22,900 nt of DNA from DATJMJ01 sp035503915. Lineage in GTDB: Bacteria > Actinomycetota > Acidimicrobiia > Acidimicrobiales > Palsa-688. Below are positions 14,864 through 22,760 of this stretch, in pieces. Location: assembly GCA_035503915.1 (NCBI GenBank), contig DATJSU010000045.1:1-22900 (forward strand). The letters are read 5' to 3'. Each line of letters begins with the position of its first letter. The stretch's first letter is position 1. The notes under the pieces are model-generated. The model did no database searches and had not been told where the DNA came from. It was given only the letters and a program-made list of their open reading frames with translations. Position numbers and translations under genes: made by a program.

Positions 14864-14881
14864 TACCGTGGGGCAGAAATG
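14864..14881 (+). promoter_or_regulatory. possible near-leaderless promoter of the PHP gene
   Basis: TACCGT (14864-14869) fits TANNNT and is followed by nine bases and ATG 14879. GGGGCAG in that gap could also act as a weak ribosome site, so this is a weaker case than dnaX. Confidence 0.28.
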
Positions 14882-15715
14882 ATCGACCTCCACACCCATT
14901 CGAACGTCTCTGACGGGTCCGTCTCCCCCGAAGACCTCGTTGACCTTGCGGTCGAAGCCGGCCTGACAGCGTTCGCGCTCACCGACCACGACCGCCAGGA
15001 CGGTATCCCCGCTGCCCGTGAGAGGGCCGACGACGCGGGGCTCGAGCTCGTCCCGGGCGTCGAGATCTCCTGCAACCACGCCGGCACCATGCATATGCTC
15101 GTCTACTTCCTCGAACCTGGCCAAGGCCCGCTCCAAGACGAGCTCGGGCGTCTCCAAGTTGCCCGTGAGGCTCGCAACGAGCGCCTGGTCGCTCGCCTCG
15201 CCGAGCTCGGCCTCCCCCTCAGCCTTGACGAGCTCCTCGTCGAGGCGGGCCCAACGGGTGCCGGCAGGCCGCACGTGGCCGCCATCCTTGTGCGCAAGGG
15301 TTATGCCACGTCGGTCCAGGACGCTTTTGACAGGTTCCTCGGCAAAGGCGCTCCTGGTTACATGGAAAAGGAACGTCTCGACCCGCTGCCCGCCATCTCG
15401 CTTGCGCTCGCCTCCGGCGCGTTAGCGGTGCTCGCTCATCCACTTTCCCTCGAACTTTCGCCGTCTCAGCTGGGAACGACTGTCCGCGAGCTTGCCGAAG
15501 CGGGCCTTGCCGGCATGGAGTGCATCTACGGCCGCTATGACCGCCAAGAGCGCGCCGACCTGGCGGTACTGGCGGCGCGCTCAGGGCTGGCTATCACCGG
15601 TGGCTCCGACTACCACGGGACCTACAAGCCGGACCTCAGTGTCGGAACGGGGAGAGGCGACCTCCACGTCCCCGACGGTGCTCTCGAAGCGCTTCGGGCG
15701 CGGCTGAAGGCGTAA
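14879..15715 (+). CDS. PHP-domain metal-dependent phosphoesterase (TrpH/YciV-like)
   Basis: The 278-residue product is a single PHP domain. Metal ligands are seen in IDLHTHSNVSDGS (2-14), LTDHDRQDG (about 39-47), PGVEISCNHAGTMHML (about 59-74), GRPHVAAIL, VLAHPLSLE and GGSDYHGTYKP. Related enzymes hydrolyse 3',5'-nucleoside bisphosphates such as pAp or trim short RNA 5' ends; which applies here cannot be told. ATG 14879 was chosen because the first catalytic motif starts at its second residue; an upstream ATG at 14813 would only add a basic stretch reaching into the promoter region. The gene is divergent from purF, and its 3' end overlaps the convergent methyltransferase gene by 80 bases. Confidence 0.93.
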   Translation: MIDLHTHSNVSDGSVSPEDLVDLAVEAGLTAFALTDHDRQDGIPAARERADDAGLELVPGVEISCNHAGTMHMLVYFLEPGQGPLQDELGRLQVAREARNERLVARLAELGLPLSLDELLVEAGPTGAGRPHVAAILVRKGYATSVQDAFDRFLGKGAPGYMEKERLDPLPAISLALASGALAVLAHPLSLELSPSQLGTTVRELAEAGLAGMECIYGRYDRQERADLAVLAARSGLAITGGSDYHGTYKPDLSVGTGRGDLHVPDGALEALRARLKA

Positions 15716-16607
15716 GGGGGGGCGAGGTGGCCGCACCGGCAGGGACGGGCTCAGGGGCGTCGGCGCTCGCAAGCAGCTCGCTCGCACCCGCATAAGACCC
15801 GAGGGCTTTCGCCCGGTCCTCACAGATGCGCAGCGTCACGTGGAACTCCAAGCTGTCGCGGCGAGTGGGCAAAAAGTAAGCAATTTCGTACGGCAAGAGG
15901 CCGAGCCGGACGCTCAGCTCGAGCAAAGGCACAAGGGAGCCGGGCGTGTAGACCCCGGTGTGCACGTCCATGTACTCACCGGTTTGTTTGTGACGCTCAC
16001 AAGCGGCAAATGCGGCCGCGTCAGGATCGGGCACATCTGCCCGCCTTACACCTGTGTAATCGGCCGTCCCCGCCCACAGGCCGAGGGTGTCGACCATGCC
16101 GTCGATCGTCGTCACATGCGCAAAAAAGTCGAACAACTGCCCGTACGAAGGGGCCTTGAGCTCTCGCAGGTACCAATCGACCCAGTCGCCGGGCCTCGTC
16201 AGGGGACGGTTCAAGTCGAAGCAAAAGCGTTTGTCCGGCACTACGAGCGAGACGAGGCCGTCGCCGGTAAGGGCCCGGGCAACGTCGCGCAGCCAACCGA
16301 CCGGGTCAGCCAGGTGCTCCAAGACGTGAGAGGCGATCAGGTAATCAAAAGGCCCGTCAGGCCCAATGGCCTCCGAAAGTGACGAGCCGTCCTTGATCAC
16401 GTAATCGACATCGACTATTTCGTCCAAGTGCGGGCGCATGAGGGAGTTGGCGCTGTACGCACGCCGCAGCTCTTCGGTACTGCGGTGGTCGACATAAAAG
16501 ATCTTGCCCTCCGACTTCTTCACCCGCGGCCGCGAGAGCGGGCCGATCTCCAGGCCACGCATGCGCCCGGTGTCGAGGAGCGCGAGGGCGGGGTCGCCTT
16601 CGCTCAC
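15636..16607 (-). CDS. class I SAM-dependent methyltransferase
   Basis: The 323-residue product has a methyltransferase fold: SAM motif I RGLEIGPLSRPRV, acidic strand IFYVDH, then VDVDYVIKDG, motif IV-like FDYLIASHVLEHLADPVGWLRDVARAL, and LVSLVVPDKRFCFD. The second half (DWYLRELKAPSYGQLFDFFAHV, GEYMDVHTGVYTPGSLVPLLEL) resembles methyltransferases often seen beside polysaccharide genes. The substrate is unknown. GTG 16607 makes a GTGA overlap with the purL stop, so translation is probably coupled; a longer reading (to 16694) would run inside purL. The 3' end overlaps the convergent PHP gene by 80 bases and codes a Pro/Ala- and Arg-rich tail. A link to purine synthesis is not evident; it may simply share the transcript. 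Confidence 0.88.
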   Translation of the reverse strand: MSEGDPALALLDTGRMRGLEIGPLSRPRVKKSEGKIFYVDHRSTEELRRAYSANSLMRPHLDEIVDVDYVIKDGSSLSEAIGPDGPFDYLIASHVLEHLADPVGWLRDVARALTGDGLVSLVVPDKRFCFDLNRPLTRPGDWVDWYLRELKAPSYGQLFDFFAHVTTIDGMVDTLGLWAGTADYTGVRRADVPDPDAAAFAACERHKQTGEYMDVHTGVYTPGSLVPLLELSVRLGLLPYEIAYFLPTRRDSLEFHVTLRICEDRAKALGSYAGASELLASADAPEPVPAGAATSPPLTPSAAPEALREHRRGRGGRLSPFRH

Positions 16608-18925
16608 GCCGGCACCCGGCCGCCGTTGCCGTCTTCGCTCCTGTCTGTGGGCTTGACAAGCCCAGAAAAAGCAGCGGGCAAGGCGGTTCCCCAAATGGAC
16701 TTGGCGTCAGCGAGAGCGATGTCGACCAAGCCCAGAACGACCACCCGCGCACCACCGCCAATGCCGATCTGCCGTGCCGGCACATCGGCTGCCGCCGCGC
16801 GCTCGAGCACCTCAGTGAGAAGCGGGCCCGGCACGCTCACCAAAACCCGGGAGGGGCCTTCGCCGAAGAGCTCCCTCCGGTCCGAGATCCCCTCAACTCG
16901 GCACCCTGTCGTGCCTTGTACCGCCATTTCCGCCAGCGCCAAGCCCAAACCCCCCGCAGAGACGTCGTGAGCCCCGTCGAGGAGCCGGTCGTTCGCGAGA
17001 CCGGCCACCAGAGCGAGGAGGCGTGAATGTAAGGCGAAGTCAATTTCGGGGAGCGAGCCGCCAAAGTCACCTTCTCCGCCCTCGTCCGCGAGGTGCCGTC
17101 CCTTCTCGGCCGCCCAACGCGATCCCACAAGCGAAACAGCCGCGCCGTTATCAGGCCCAAGAAGGACGATATGGCTTCGCTCGCCAAATTTGGGCACTGG
17201 GATCCCCGTGCGTAGGTTGTCGATCAAGCCGAGCATCCCGATCACCGGTGTCGGGTCGATGTCGGTGCCCTTACTTTCGTTGTAGAGGCTGACATTCCCG
17301 CCGACGACGGGGATCTCGAGCGCTTGACAGGCTTCGGCCATACCGTCTACCGCCTCAGAAAGCTGCCACATGACCTCCGGGTGCTCTGGGTTCCCGAAAT
17401 TGAGGCAGTTCACAAGCGCAACGGGGCGGGCGCCCGTGCAGGCGACATTGAGCGCAGCCTCAGCGACGAGCAAGCGCGTGCCGGCGCGCGGGTCGACGGC
17501 GCACCACCGCGGGTTGCCGTCTGTGGAAAGCGCCATCCCCCGCGGCAGTGCCTCCCGGGGCCCGACTACGCCTGGGGCGGCCAGGCGCAGGACAGCGGCG
17601 TCCGCACCAGGTGCGACAACGGTATTGAGGAAAAGCTGATGGTCGTACTGGCGGAAGACCCACGACGGGCCCACCAGGAGCGCGAGCAGCTCGGCTTCGA
17701 CCTCCTCCCGGCGCGCCGCCTCGTCCAGCTCGGCCACCCTTGGCGGCCCAGCCCCGGGGCCCTGGGGGACCGGCTTCTCCGGTTTGCGCATCGGCCTGTT
17801 GTAAAGGGGCGCGTCTTCATGGAGGCTTGCGGCGGGGACGTCCGCGAGCACCTCGCCCTCCCAGCCGTCCAGCACCCTGAGGCGCCCGGTACCGGTCACT
17901 TTGCCGATCACCGTGGCTCGCACCTCCCAGCGCCTGCAGACCTCCATCACCTCGGCTAAGACGTCAGGAGAGACGATCGCGAGCATCCGCTCTTGACTTT
18001 CGCTCGTCATTATCTCGAACGGTTCGAGGCCCGGTTCTCGCAGGGGGACGGCGGCGACGTTGACGTCCATGCCGGCTCGCCCGCGGGAGGCCGTCTCGCT
18101 CGTCGCGCAGGTTATCCCGGCGCCCCCAAGGTCCTGGATCCCCACGGCAAGGTGCCTGTCGAGCAGTTCGAGAGTCGCTTCGATGAGGCGCTTCTCCTCG
18201 AACGGGTCGCCCACTTGCACGTTCGGCCGCTTGGCCGCCTCGGCCTCGGCGTCTTCACCGAACGCCGCTGAAGCTAGCACGCTCACGCCGCCGATCCCAT
18301 CGCGCCCTGTCGCCGAACCGAGGAGGACGGCGAGGTTGCCTTCGCCCACGGCCCGCCCGAGCACAATCCGCTCGACAGGCAGGACCCCGCAGCAGAGCAC
18401 GTTGACAAGGGGGTTACCCGCATAGCAGGGGGCAAATTCGAGCTCCCCCCCGACAGTGGGCACACCGACGGCGTTCCCGTAGCCCGAGATCCCGCTCACT
18501 ACTCCATTGGCCAGCCAGCGGTTGCGCGGGTCGCTCAGAGGCCCAAAACGCAAAGGGTCCATGAGGGCGACGGGCCGGGCCCCCATCGTAAAAATGTCGC
18601 GGATTATCCCACCGACCCCGGTCGCCGCACCCTGGTAGGGCTCGATCGCCGAAGGATGGTTATGGCTCTCGATACGGATCGCGATGGCGATGCCATCACC
18701 GGCGTCGACCACACCGGCGTTCTCCCCCGGGCCCACGAGGACCTGCTGGCCCTGCGTGGGGAGGCGGCGAAGATGGACGCGCGACGATTTGTAGGAACAA
18801 TGCTCGCTCCACATGACCGCGTACATCGCGAGCTCGAGATGGTTGGGGCTACGACCGAGAGTTGCCTCGATCGAGGCTGCTTCCTCATCGCTAAGGCCGA
18901 GCTGTCGGTACAGCATCACTTCCAT
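16604..18925 (-). CDS. purL: phosphoribosylformylglycinamidine synthase subunit PurL (short type)
   Basis: PurL converts FGAR to FGAM using ATP and ammonia supplied by PurQ; PurS bridges them. The product (about 773 residues) shows YRQLGLSDEE, NHLELAMYAVMWSEHCSYKSS (catalytic His), GPGENAGVVD, IRIESHNHPSAIEPYQGAATGVGGIIRDI, TVGGELEF, GIQDLGGAGITCATSE, MTSESQERML, and in the second half LSTDGNPRW, NCLNFGNPE, VVGGNVSLYNES and DGAHDVSAGGLGLALAEM. There is no glutaminase domain, so it needs PurQ. I chose ATG 18925, 14 bases after the DNA methyltransferase stop; TTG 18967 would overlap that gene by 28 bases, and ATG 18916 is also possible. The 3' end overlaps the next methyltransferase by four bases. 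Confidence 0.97.
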   Translation of the reverse strand: MEVMLYRQLGLSDEEAASIEATLGRSPNHLELAMYAVMWSEHCSYKSSRVHLRRLPTQGQQVLVGPGENAGVVDAGDGIAIAIRIESHNHPSAIEPYQGAATGVGGIIRDIFTMGARPVALMDPLRFGPLSDPRNRWLANGVVSGISGYGNAVGVPTVGGELEFAPCYAGNPLVNVLCCGVLPVERIVLGRAVGEGNLAVLLGSATGRDGIGGVSVLASAAFGEDAEAEAAKRPNVQVGDPFEEKRLIEATLELLDRHLAVGIQDLGGAGITCATSETASRGRAGMDVNVAAVPLREPGLEPFEIMTSESQERMLAIVSPDVLAEVMEVCRRWEVRATVIGKVTGTGRLRVLDGWEGEVLADVPAASLHEDAPLYNRPMRKPEKPVPQGPGAGPPRVAELDEAARREEVEAELLALLVGPSWVFRQYDHQLFLNTVVAPGADAAVLRLAAPGVVGPREALPRGMALSTDGNPRWCAVDPRAGTRLLVAEAALNVACTGARPVALVNCLNFGNPEHPEVMWQLSEAVDGMAEACQALEIPVVGGNVSLYNESKGTDIDPTPVIGMLGLIDNLRTGIPVPKFGERSHIVLLGPDNGAAVSLVGSRWAAEKGRHLADEGGEGDFGGSLPEIDFALHSRLLALVAGLANDRLLDGAHDVSAGGLGLALAEMAVQGTTGCRVEGISDRRELFGEGPSRVLVSVPGPLLTEVLERAAAADVPARQIGIGGGARVVVLGLVDIALADAKSIWGTALPAAFSGLVKPTDRSEDGNGGRVPA

Positions 18926-18939
18926 GGCACCAAAAGTAG

Positions 18940-20400
18940 TCAGTGCCCCAGGTCCTTGGCGCTCCAAAAGCCAAGCTCAGGACCTCCGCACCGGCCGCCT
19001 TCGGCGTACAGCTTGAGGCGCGAGCACTGCGCCTCCGAAGCGATGTCGATCACGTCGAAAACGATGCCCGGGCCTGCTCCCCGTAACGCCAAGTCACCCT
19101 CGCTGCCCGGGCGCGGGAGCTCCGAGGTGAGCAGCACGAACGGCCGCCTGCCATTGCTGGACATGACGGCCGCCTTGCCGAGCGCCTGCCACACGGCCTC
19201 GGTGCGCGCAAGGCCGCTCTTGGCCGTCGTGAAGGCCGCAGGCACCTCGAAATACCAAGGTCTCTTGCCGGCGTCCTCGGCGACGAAGTCGGCCGTCGCA
19301 CCGAGACCGGCCATGCGCGCGCTCTCCTTGGAGATCCGGAACCCAGCACTGGCAAGCATTTCTCCCGCAAGGGCCTTGGCAGTCCTTGGCTCGTTGTAAA
19401 GTTCGCTCGCAGCGCTCCCCGGCCTCTGTCGTGCTCGGCGGCCGCGCTTGGCGCGTGCGCTCTCGAGCTCGTCCCTCAAACGCTCCCTGGCAATTACAAC
19501 ATAGCTTTCGTCGGTGTCGTAACCGAGGTAGCGCCTCCCTGCCCGGGCGGCGGCCACGAGGGCCGTCCCCGAACCCATGAACGGGTCCACCACCAGGTCC
19601 CCTCGGTAGGTGTAGAGCCTGATGAGGCGCAGCGGTAGCTCGACGGGGAAAGGCGCCGGGTGGTTGACTCTTTTTGCACTCTCGGGTGACAGTTCCCAAA
19701 CGTCCAGAGTCGCCGCCATGAACTCGTCCGCGCTCAAGTCGCTTTCATAGGGCAGCAAAAATGCCTGCCTTTGCCGCAAGTTCTGTGCCCGGTCGAAACG
19801 GCCTTTGCTGGCCAGCACAACTCGCTCAGTGAGGTCGCGCAGAACTGGGTTGGCGGCGCTCCGGAAGGAGCCCCAGGCGCAGGAACCGCTCGCTCCTTCG
19901 CCCTTTTTCCATATCACTTCGCCCCGTAGCAAAAGCCCGAGGTCATCTTGCAGGATGCGGATGACGTCGCTCGACAGGCTCCTATAAGGCTTGCGGCCGA
20001 GGTTCGCTACGTTGACCGCGACCCGGCCGCCGGGCTCCAGCACGCGTTTGCACTCGTTGAAAACCTCCCGCAACATTGACAGGTACTCGGCGTAGCTCCT
20101 CGGGATGCCCCCTGCTCCGAGCGCTTGCTCGTACTCCTTGCCGGAAAAGTAAGGTGGCGAAGTCACTACCAGCGCGACGGAGCCGGCAGGGAGCGGCTTG
20201 CCATTGGGGAGGCACATGTGCCGGGAGTCCCCCACGATGCAGGCATCCTCCCCCTGCTGGAGGCGCCGCAGCGGCTCGAGCGTGGTTTCGCTGCTCAGCT
20301 CGGGCGGTGGGAAACGGGCGTAAAAGTCGCTGGCGTCGTGCCCTTCCCGCCGTCCAGCCCCAAAAGAGGAAGTAAAAGTGCGCCCTTTTCGTTCCTTCAT
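18940..20400 (-). CDS. orphan DNA methyltransferase (beta class, amino-methylating) with extra C-terminal domain
   Basis: The enzyme should methylate N6 of adenine or N4 of cytosine in a specific DNA site. In 486 residues, catalytic motif TSPPY (80-84) comes before the SAM-binding motif DPFMGSGT (272-279), which is the beta-class order. A target-recognition region lies between them (about 160-240). After residue 330 there is an unassigned domain with GLGATADFVAED (366-376), PWYFEVPAAFTT (381-392), a helix with WQALGKAAVM, and RPFVLLTSELP (419-429). D371, E385 and the strand pattern loosely recall PD-(D/E)XK nucleases, but the expected Lys is Pro387. No separate restriction gene is present. 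ATG 20400 overlaps the purQ stop as ATGA, and purL starts about 14 bases downstream, so it lies inside the purine operon. Confidence 0.9.
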   Translation of the reverse strand: MKERKGRTFTSSFGAGRREGHDASDFYARFPPPELSSETTLEPLRRLQQGEDACIVGDSRHMCLPNGKPLPAGSVALVVTSPPYFSGKEYEQALGAGGIPRSYAEYLSMLREVFNECKRVLEPGGRVAVNVANLGRKPYRSLSSDVIRILQDDLGLLLRGEVIWKKGEGASGSCAWGSFRSAANPVLRDLTERVVLASKGRFDRAQNLRQRQAFLLPYESDLSADEFMAATLDVWELSPESAKRVNHPAPFPVELPLRLIRLYTYRGDLVVDPFMGSGTALVAAARAGRRYLGYDTDESYVVIARERLRDELESARAKRGRRARQRPGSAASELYNEPRTAKALAGEMLASAGFRISKESARMAGLGATADFVAEDAGKRPWYFEVPAAFTTAKSGLARTEAVWQALGKAAVMSSNGRRPFVLLTSELPRPGSEGDLALRGAGPGIVFDVIDIASEAQCSRLKLYAEGGRCGGPELGFWSAKDLGH

Positions 20401-21104
20401 CGCGCCAGCATGCTGCGGCCACGGCCTCCGCTCACCCAGGCGCCAGCCGAGCGCAAAAACGCTCCCAGGAGCGCAAGGCCATCGGTCGAGCCGAGAAGGT
20501 CGCTGGAGGCGCGCTCGGGGTGTGGCATCAGCCCCACCACGTTGCCTTCCTCGTTACAGACTCCTGCAATGTCATGCGCCGAGCCGTTTGGGTTCCCTAT
20601 GTAACGCAGCACAACCCGGCCCTCAGCCTCGAGGGCACGGAGCGTTTCGGGCGCTGCGGTGTAGTTGCCCTCGAAGTGGTTTATGGGGACATGAAGGCGC
20701 CGCCCGGGCGCCAGCCCGGCAGTGAGGACCGAACGCTCGCTCGCGACTTCGACCTCGACCATCTGGCAGAGGAACGTGAGGCCCTTGTTCTTTTGCAGCG
20801 CGCCCGGCAGCAGGTGGGCTTCGGTCAGCACTTGAAAGCCGTTGCATATGCCCACGACCGGGGCCCCCGCGGCCGCTAGCTCTCTAACTGCCGCCATGAC
20901 GGGCGAAAAACGTGCGATAGCACCCGGGCGCAGGTAGTCACCGTGCGCGAAACCCCCCGGGAGCACGACGGCGTCCAAGTGGCTCAGGTCGGAGGAGCCG
21001 TGCCACACGAGCTCGGCGTCCGCCCCCAGCCGCTCGAGTGCCTCGGCCACGTCGTGCTCGCAATTGGTCCCAGGGAAAACGACGACCCCGACCAGCGCAG
21101 CCAC
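20397..21104 (-). CDS. purQ: phosphoribosylformylglycinamidine synthase subunit PurQ (glutaminase)
   Basis: PurQ is the class I glutamine amidotransferase that releases ammonia for PurL. The 235-residue product has VVVFPGTNCEHD at the start, VLPGGFAHGDYLRPGA, the nucleophile C87 in GICNGFQVL, HVPINHFEGNY, RYIGNPNGSAHDIAGVCNEEGNVVGLMPHPERA (His and Glu of the triad), and an extra 25 residues at the end. GTG 21104 fits the family start; GGGGGC precedes it, and TAACTT lies six bases further upstream. The stop overlaps the DNA methyltransferase start by four bases. A gap of 55 bases separates it from purS. Confidence 0.97.
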   Translation of the reverse strand: MAALVGVVVFPGTNCEHDVAEALERLGADAELVWHGSSDLSHLDAVVLPGGFAHGDYLRPGAIARFSPVMAAVRELAAAGAPVVGICNGFQVLTEAHLLPGALQKNKGLTFLCQMVEVEVASERSVLTAGLAPGRRLHVPINHFEGNYTAAPETLRALEAEGRVVLRYIGNPNGSAHDIAGVCNEEGNVVGLMPHPERASSDLLGSTDGLALLGAFLRSAGAWVSGGRGRSMLAR

Positions 21105-21159
21105 GCCCCCAAGTTACCTCAAGGCCCTTACGCCGGCGTTCATGCGAGCCCCCGGCCGC

Positions 21160-21441
21160 TCAACCCCGCACCCTCGGTGCGGCAGGCACGACCGAGACCG
21201 AGGCGTCTTCGATCACGGGGTTTGCCAGGAGCCTCCCAACGAGGTCGCTACAGACGCGTTCGGCCTCAACCCTGTCGGCGGCCGCGACTTTCAGGCGAAA
21301 AGCCTTGCCGGCACGTACCTCGCTCACGCCACTGAAACCGAGCGCCGGCAGTGCCCGCTCGATCGTTGCACCCTGTGGGTCCGAGATGCCCGGCCGCAAC
21401 TGCACTTCCACGAGGGCCTCGAACTCAGGCACCGGTGCCAC
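21160..21441 (-). CDS. purS: phosphoribosylformylglycinamidine synthase subunit PurS
   Basis: PurS is the small dimeric subunit that joins PurQ and PurL and helps channel ammonia. The 93-residue product has the family length and pattern: FEALVEVQLRPGISDPQGATIERALPALG, VSEVRAGKAFRL, then AERVCSDLVGRLLANPVIEDASVSVV. GTG 21441 overlaps the purC end by 17 bases; GTG 21432 is an alternative start and also overlaps. The order purC-purS-purQ-(DNA methylase)-purL makes the three FGAM synthase parts one translational group. Confidence 0.95.
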   Translation of the reverse strand: MAPVPEFEALVEVQLRPGISDPQGATIERALPALGFSGVSEVRAGKAFRLKVAAADRVEAERVCSDLVGRLLANPVIEDASVSVVPAAPRVRG

Positions 21442-22357
21442 CGGGGCGCGAAGCCATACCGGTCGCTCCCAGATCCTCAGTCGCTCCCGGCCACAGCGCG
21501 AACGCAGATGCGCTCAAACGTTCGTACGCCTCGATATAGCGCAGCGAGGTGGAGGTTACGACCTGCGGCGGCAGCGTCGGGGGAGGCGGCCGCTTGGCCC
21601 ACCCCGAGCTCTCCAGCCAGTCGCGGAGCGGCTGCTTGTCGAACGACGGCGGTGCCGAGCCGGGCTCCCATTGGTCCAGGGGCCAAAAACGCGACGAGTC
21701 CGGTGTCATTACTTCGTCGCAGATCGCTAGCTCACCGTCGATCAGGCCGAGCTCGAACTTCGTGTCCGCAATGATGATCCCACGCTGTCTTGCTCGCTGC
21801 GCGCCGGTCCGGTACGCCTCCAAGCAGATCTCCCTCGCGGCCGAAGCGGTCTTGTCCCCGATCAGGTCCGCCGCCTCTTCGAAAGAAATGTTCTCGTCGT
21901 GGCCGACCGTCGCCTTCGTTGACGGCGTGAAGACCGGCTCGGGGAGCTGCGCTGACTGGAGCAAGCCCGCGGGCAGTTGTTGGCCGTGCATTGTCCCAGA
22001 ACGCTTGTACTCGGCCCATGCCGAACCCGAAAGGTACCCGCGGACGATGCATTCGATCGGCAGCATCTCAGCTTTGCGGACGACCATCGAGCGGCCTCGG
22101 GCGTACTCGGCGGCCAGGCCGACCTCCCCCAGGTCAATTCCGGCAGGGACGCCGACCTCGAGGAGATGTGAAGGCGCCAGGTCCGAAAGCTCACGGAGCC
22201 AGAAGGCAGTGAGCGCCGTGAGGGCCCTGCCTTTGGCGGGCACAAGCTCCGACATCACGACGTCGAAAGCCGAGATCCGGTCCGAGGTCAGAAAGAGCAA
22301 CTTCTCGTCGTCCAGCTCGTAGATTTCCCGCACCTTGCCCGAGTAGACGTGCTTCAC
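21425..22357 (-). CDS. purC: phosphoribosylaminoimidazole-succinocarboxamide synthase (SAICAR synthetase)
   Basis: PurC joins aspartate to CAIR with ATP to form SAICAR. The 310-residue product has SGKVREIYELDDEKLLFLTSDRISAFDV, VVRKAEMLPIECIVRGYLSGSAWAEY, LPEPVFTPSTKA, GHDENISFEEA, IIIADTKFELGLIDGELAICDEVMTPDSSRFWP, and SFDKQPLRDWL. Length and motif order match the longer, monomer-type bacterial enzymes. GTG 22357 begins right at the first conserved block and is preceded by AAGGAG at good spacing. It is divergent from the small membrane protein, with 49 bp between. It is probably the first gene after purE in the leftward set. Confidence 0.97.
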   Translation of the reverse strand: MKHVYSGKVREIYELDDEKLLFLTSDRISAFDVVMSELVPAKGRALTALTAFWLRELSDLAPSHLLEVGVPAGIDLGEVGLAAEYARGRSMVVRKAEMLPIECIVRGYLSGSAWAEYKRSGTMHGQQLPAGLLQSAQLPEPVFTPSTKATVGHDENISFEEAADLIGDKTASAAREICLEAYRTGAQRARQRGIIIADTKFELGLIDGELAICDEVMTPDSSRFWPLDQWEPGSAPPSFDKQPLRDWLESSGWAKRPPPPTLPPQVVTSTSLRYIEAYERLSASAFALWPGATEDLGATGMASRPGGTGA

Positions 22358-22393
22358 GGCGCGCTCCTTCCCGCGGAGAGATGATGGCGCCTC

Positions 22394-22409
22394 TACAGTA
22401 GTCGCCGTG
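22394..22409 (+). promoter_or_regulatory. possible leaderless promoter of the small membrane protein gene
   Basis: TACAGT (22394-22399) fits TANNNT; seven bases separate it from GTG 22407, and no Shine-Dalgarno sequence lies in between. The purC promoter must overlap this same 49-bp space on the other strand. Confidence 0.38.
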
Positions 22410-22715
22410 CCCCCGAACTATCGTCAACAACGCGGCGAACCTCTCAAGGCACACGAACGAAAAGGTGCCGTCTTGCTCATTTTGCTCATAGCCTTCGTCG
22501 CCGCCGGTCTCGGTGCATGGCAGCTCGCCACCGGGGGCGGAGGCCCCAAGGGCAAGTGCGTGAGCATCACCCTGGCGGGTTCGACCGGTGGCGAATCGAT
22601 AGTCAAATGCGGCAACCAAGCGCGCTCGTGGTGCGCTACTGAGGCGGAGGCGGCGAGCCCCGTCGCTCCCGAGATCAGGCAGGCGTGCCGCCGAGAGGGG
22701 TTCCTCCCGGGCTGA
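22407..22715 (+). CDS. small single-pass membrane protein with four external cysteines, function unknown
   Basis: The 102-residue product has a charged N terminus, one membrane segment at about 20-41 (GAVLLILLIAFVAAGLGAW), a glycine-rich turn (43-49) and an outside domain of about 55 residues with C51, C68, C76 and C94, which could form two disulfides. The positive N terminus predicts the C-terminal part outside. I do not recognise a family. It lies between purE and purC on the opposite strand, so it is not part of the purine operon. The GTG start is supported by the membrane segment position and the promoter-like TACAGT just upstream. The antisense frame gives only a low-complexity, unlikely protein. 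Confidence 0.68.
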   Translation: MPPNYRQQRGEPLKAHERKGAVLLILLIAFVAAGLGAWQLATGGGGPKGKCVSITLAGSTGGESIVKCGNQARSWCATEAEAASPVAPEIRQACRREGFLPG

Positions 22716-22760
22716 TGCTGTGCACGCCGGGCGCCAGGTTGACTTTGGGCGGGCGGCTGC

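Noticed and set aside
17324..17959. 211-residue plus-strand open frame
   Set aside because: It is the antisense shadow of purL with no recognisable domain.
18940..20400. Type II restriction-modification pair
   Set aside because: Only the methyltransferase is present; both neighbours are purine enzymes, so no separate endonuclease gene can be claimed.
22358..22406. Riboswitch or PurR-type operator before purC
   Set aside because: Only 49 bp separate the divergent genes, with no purine-riboswitch core and no clear palindrome.
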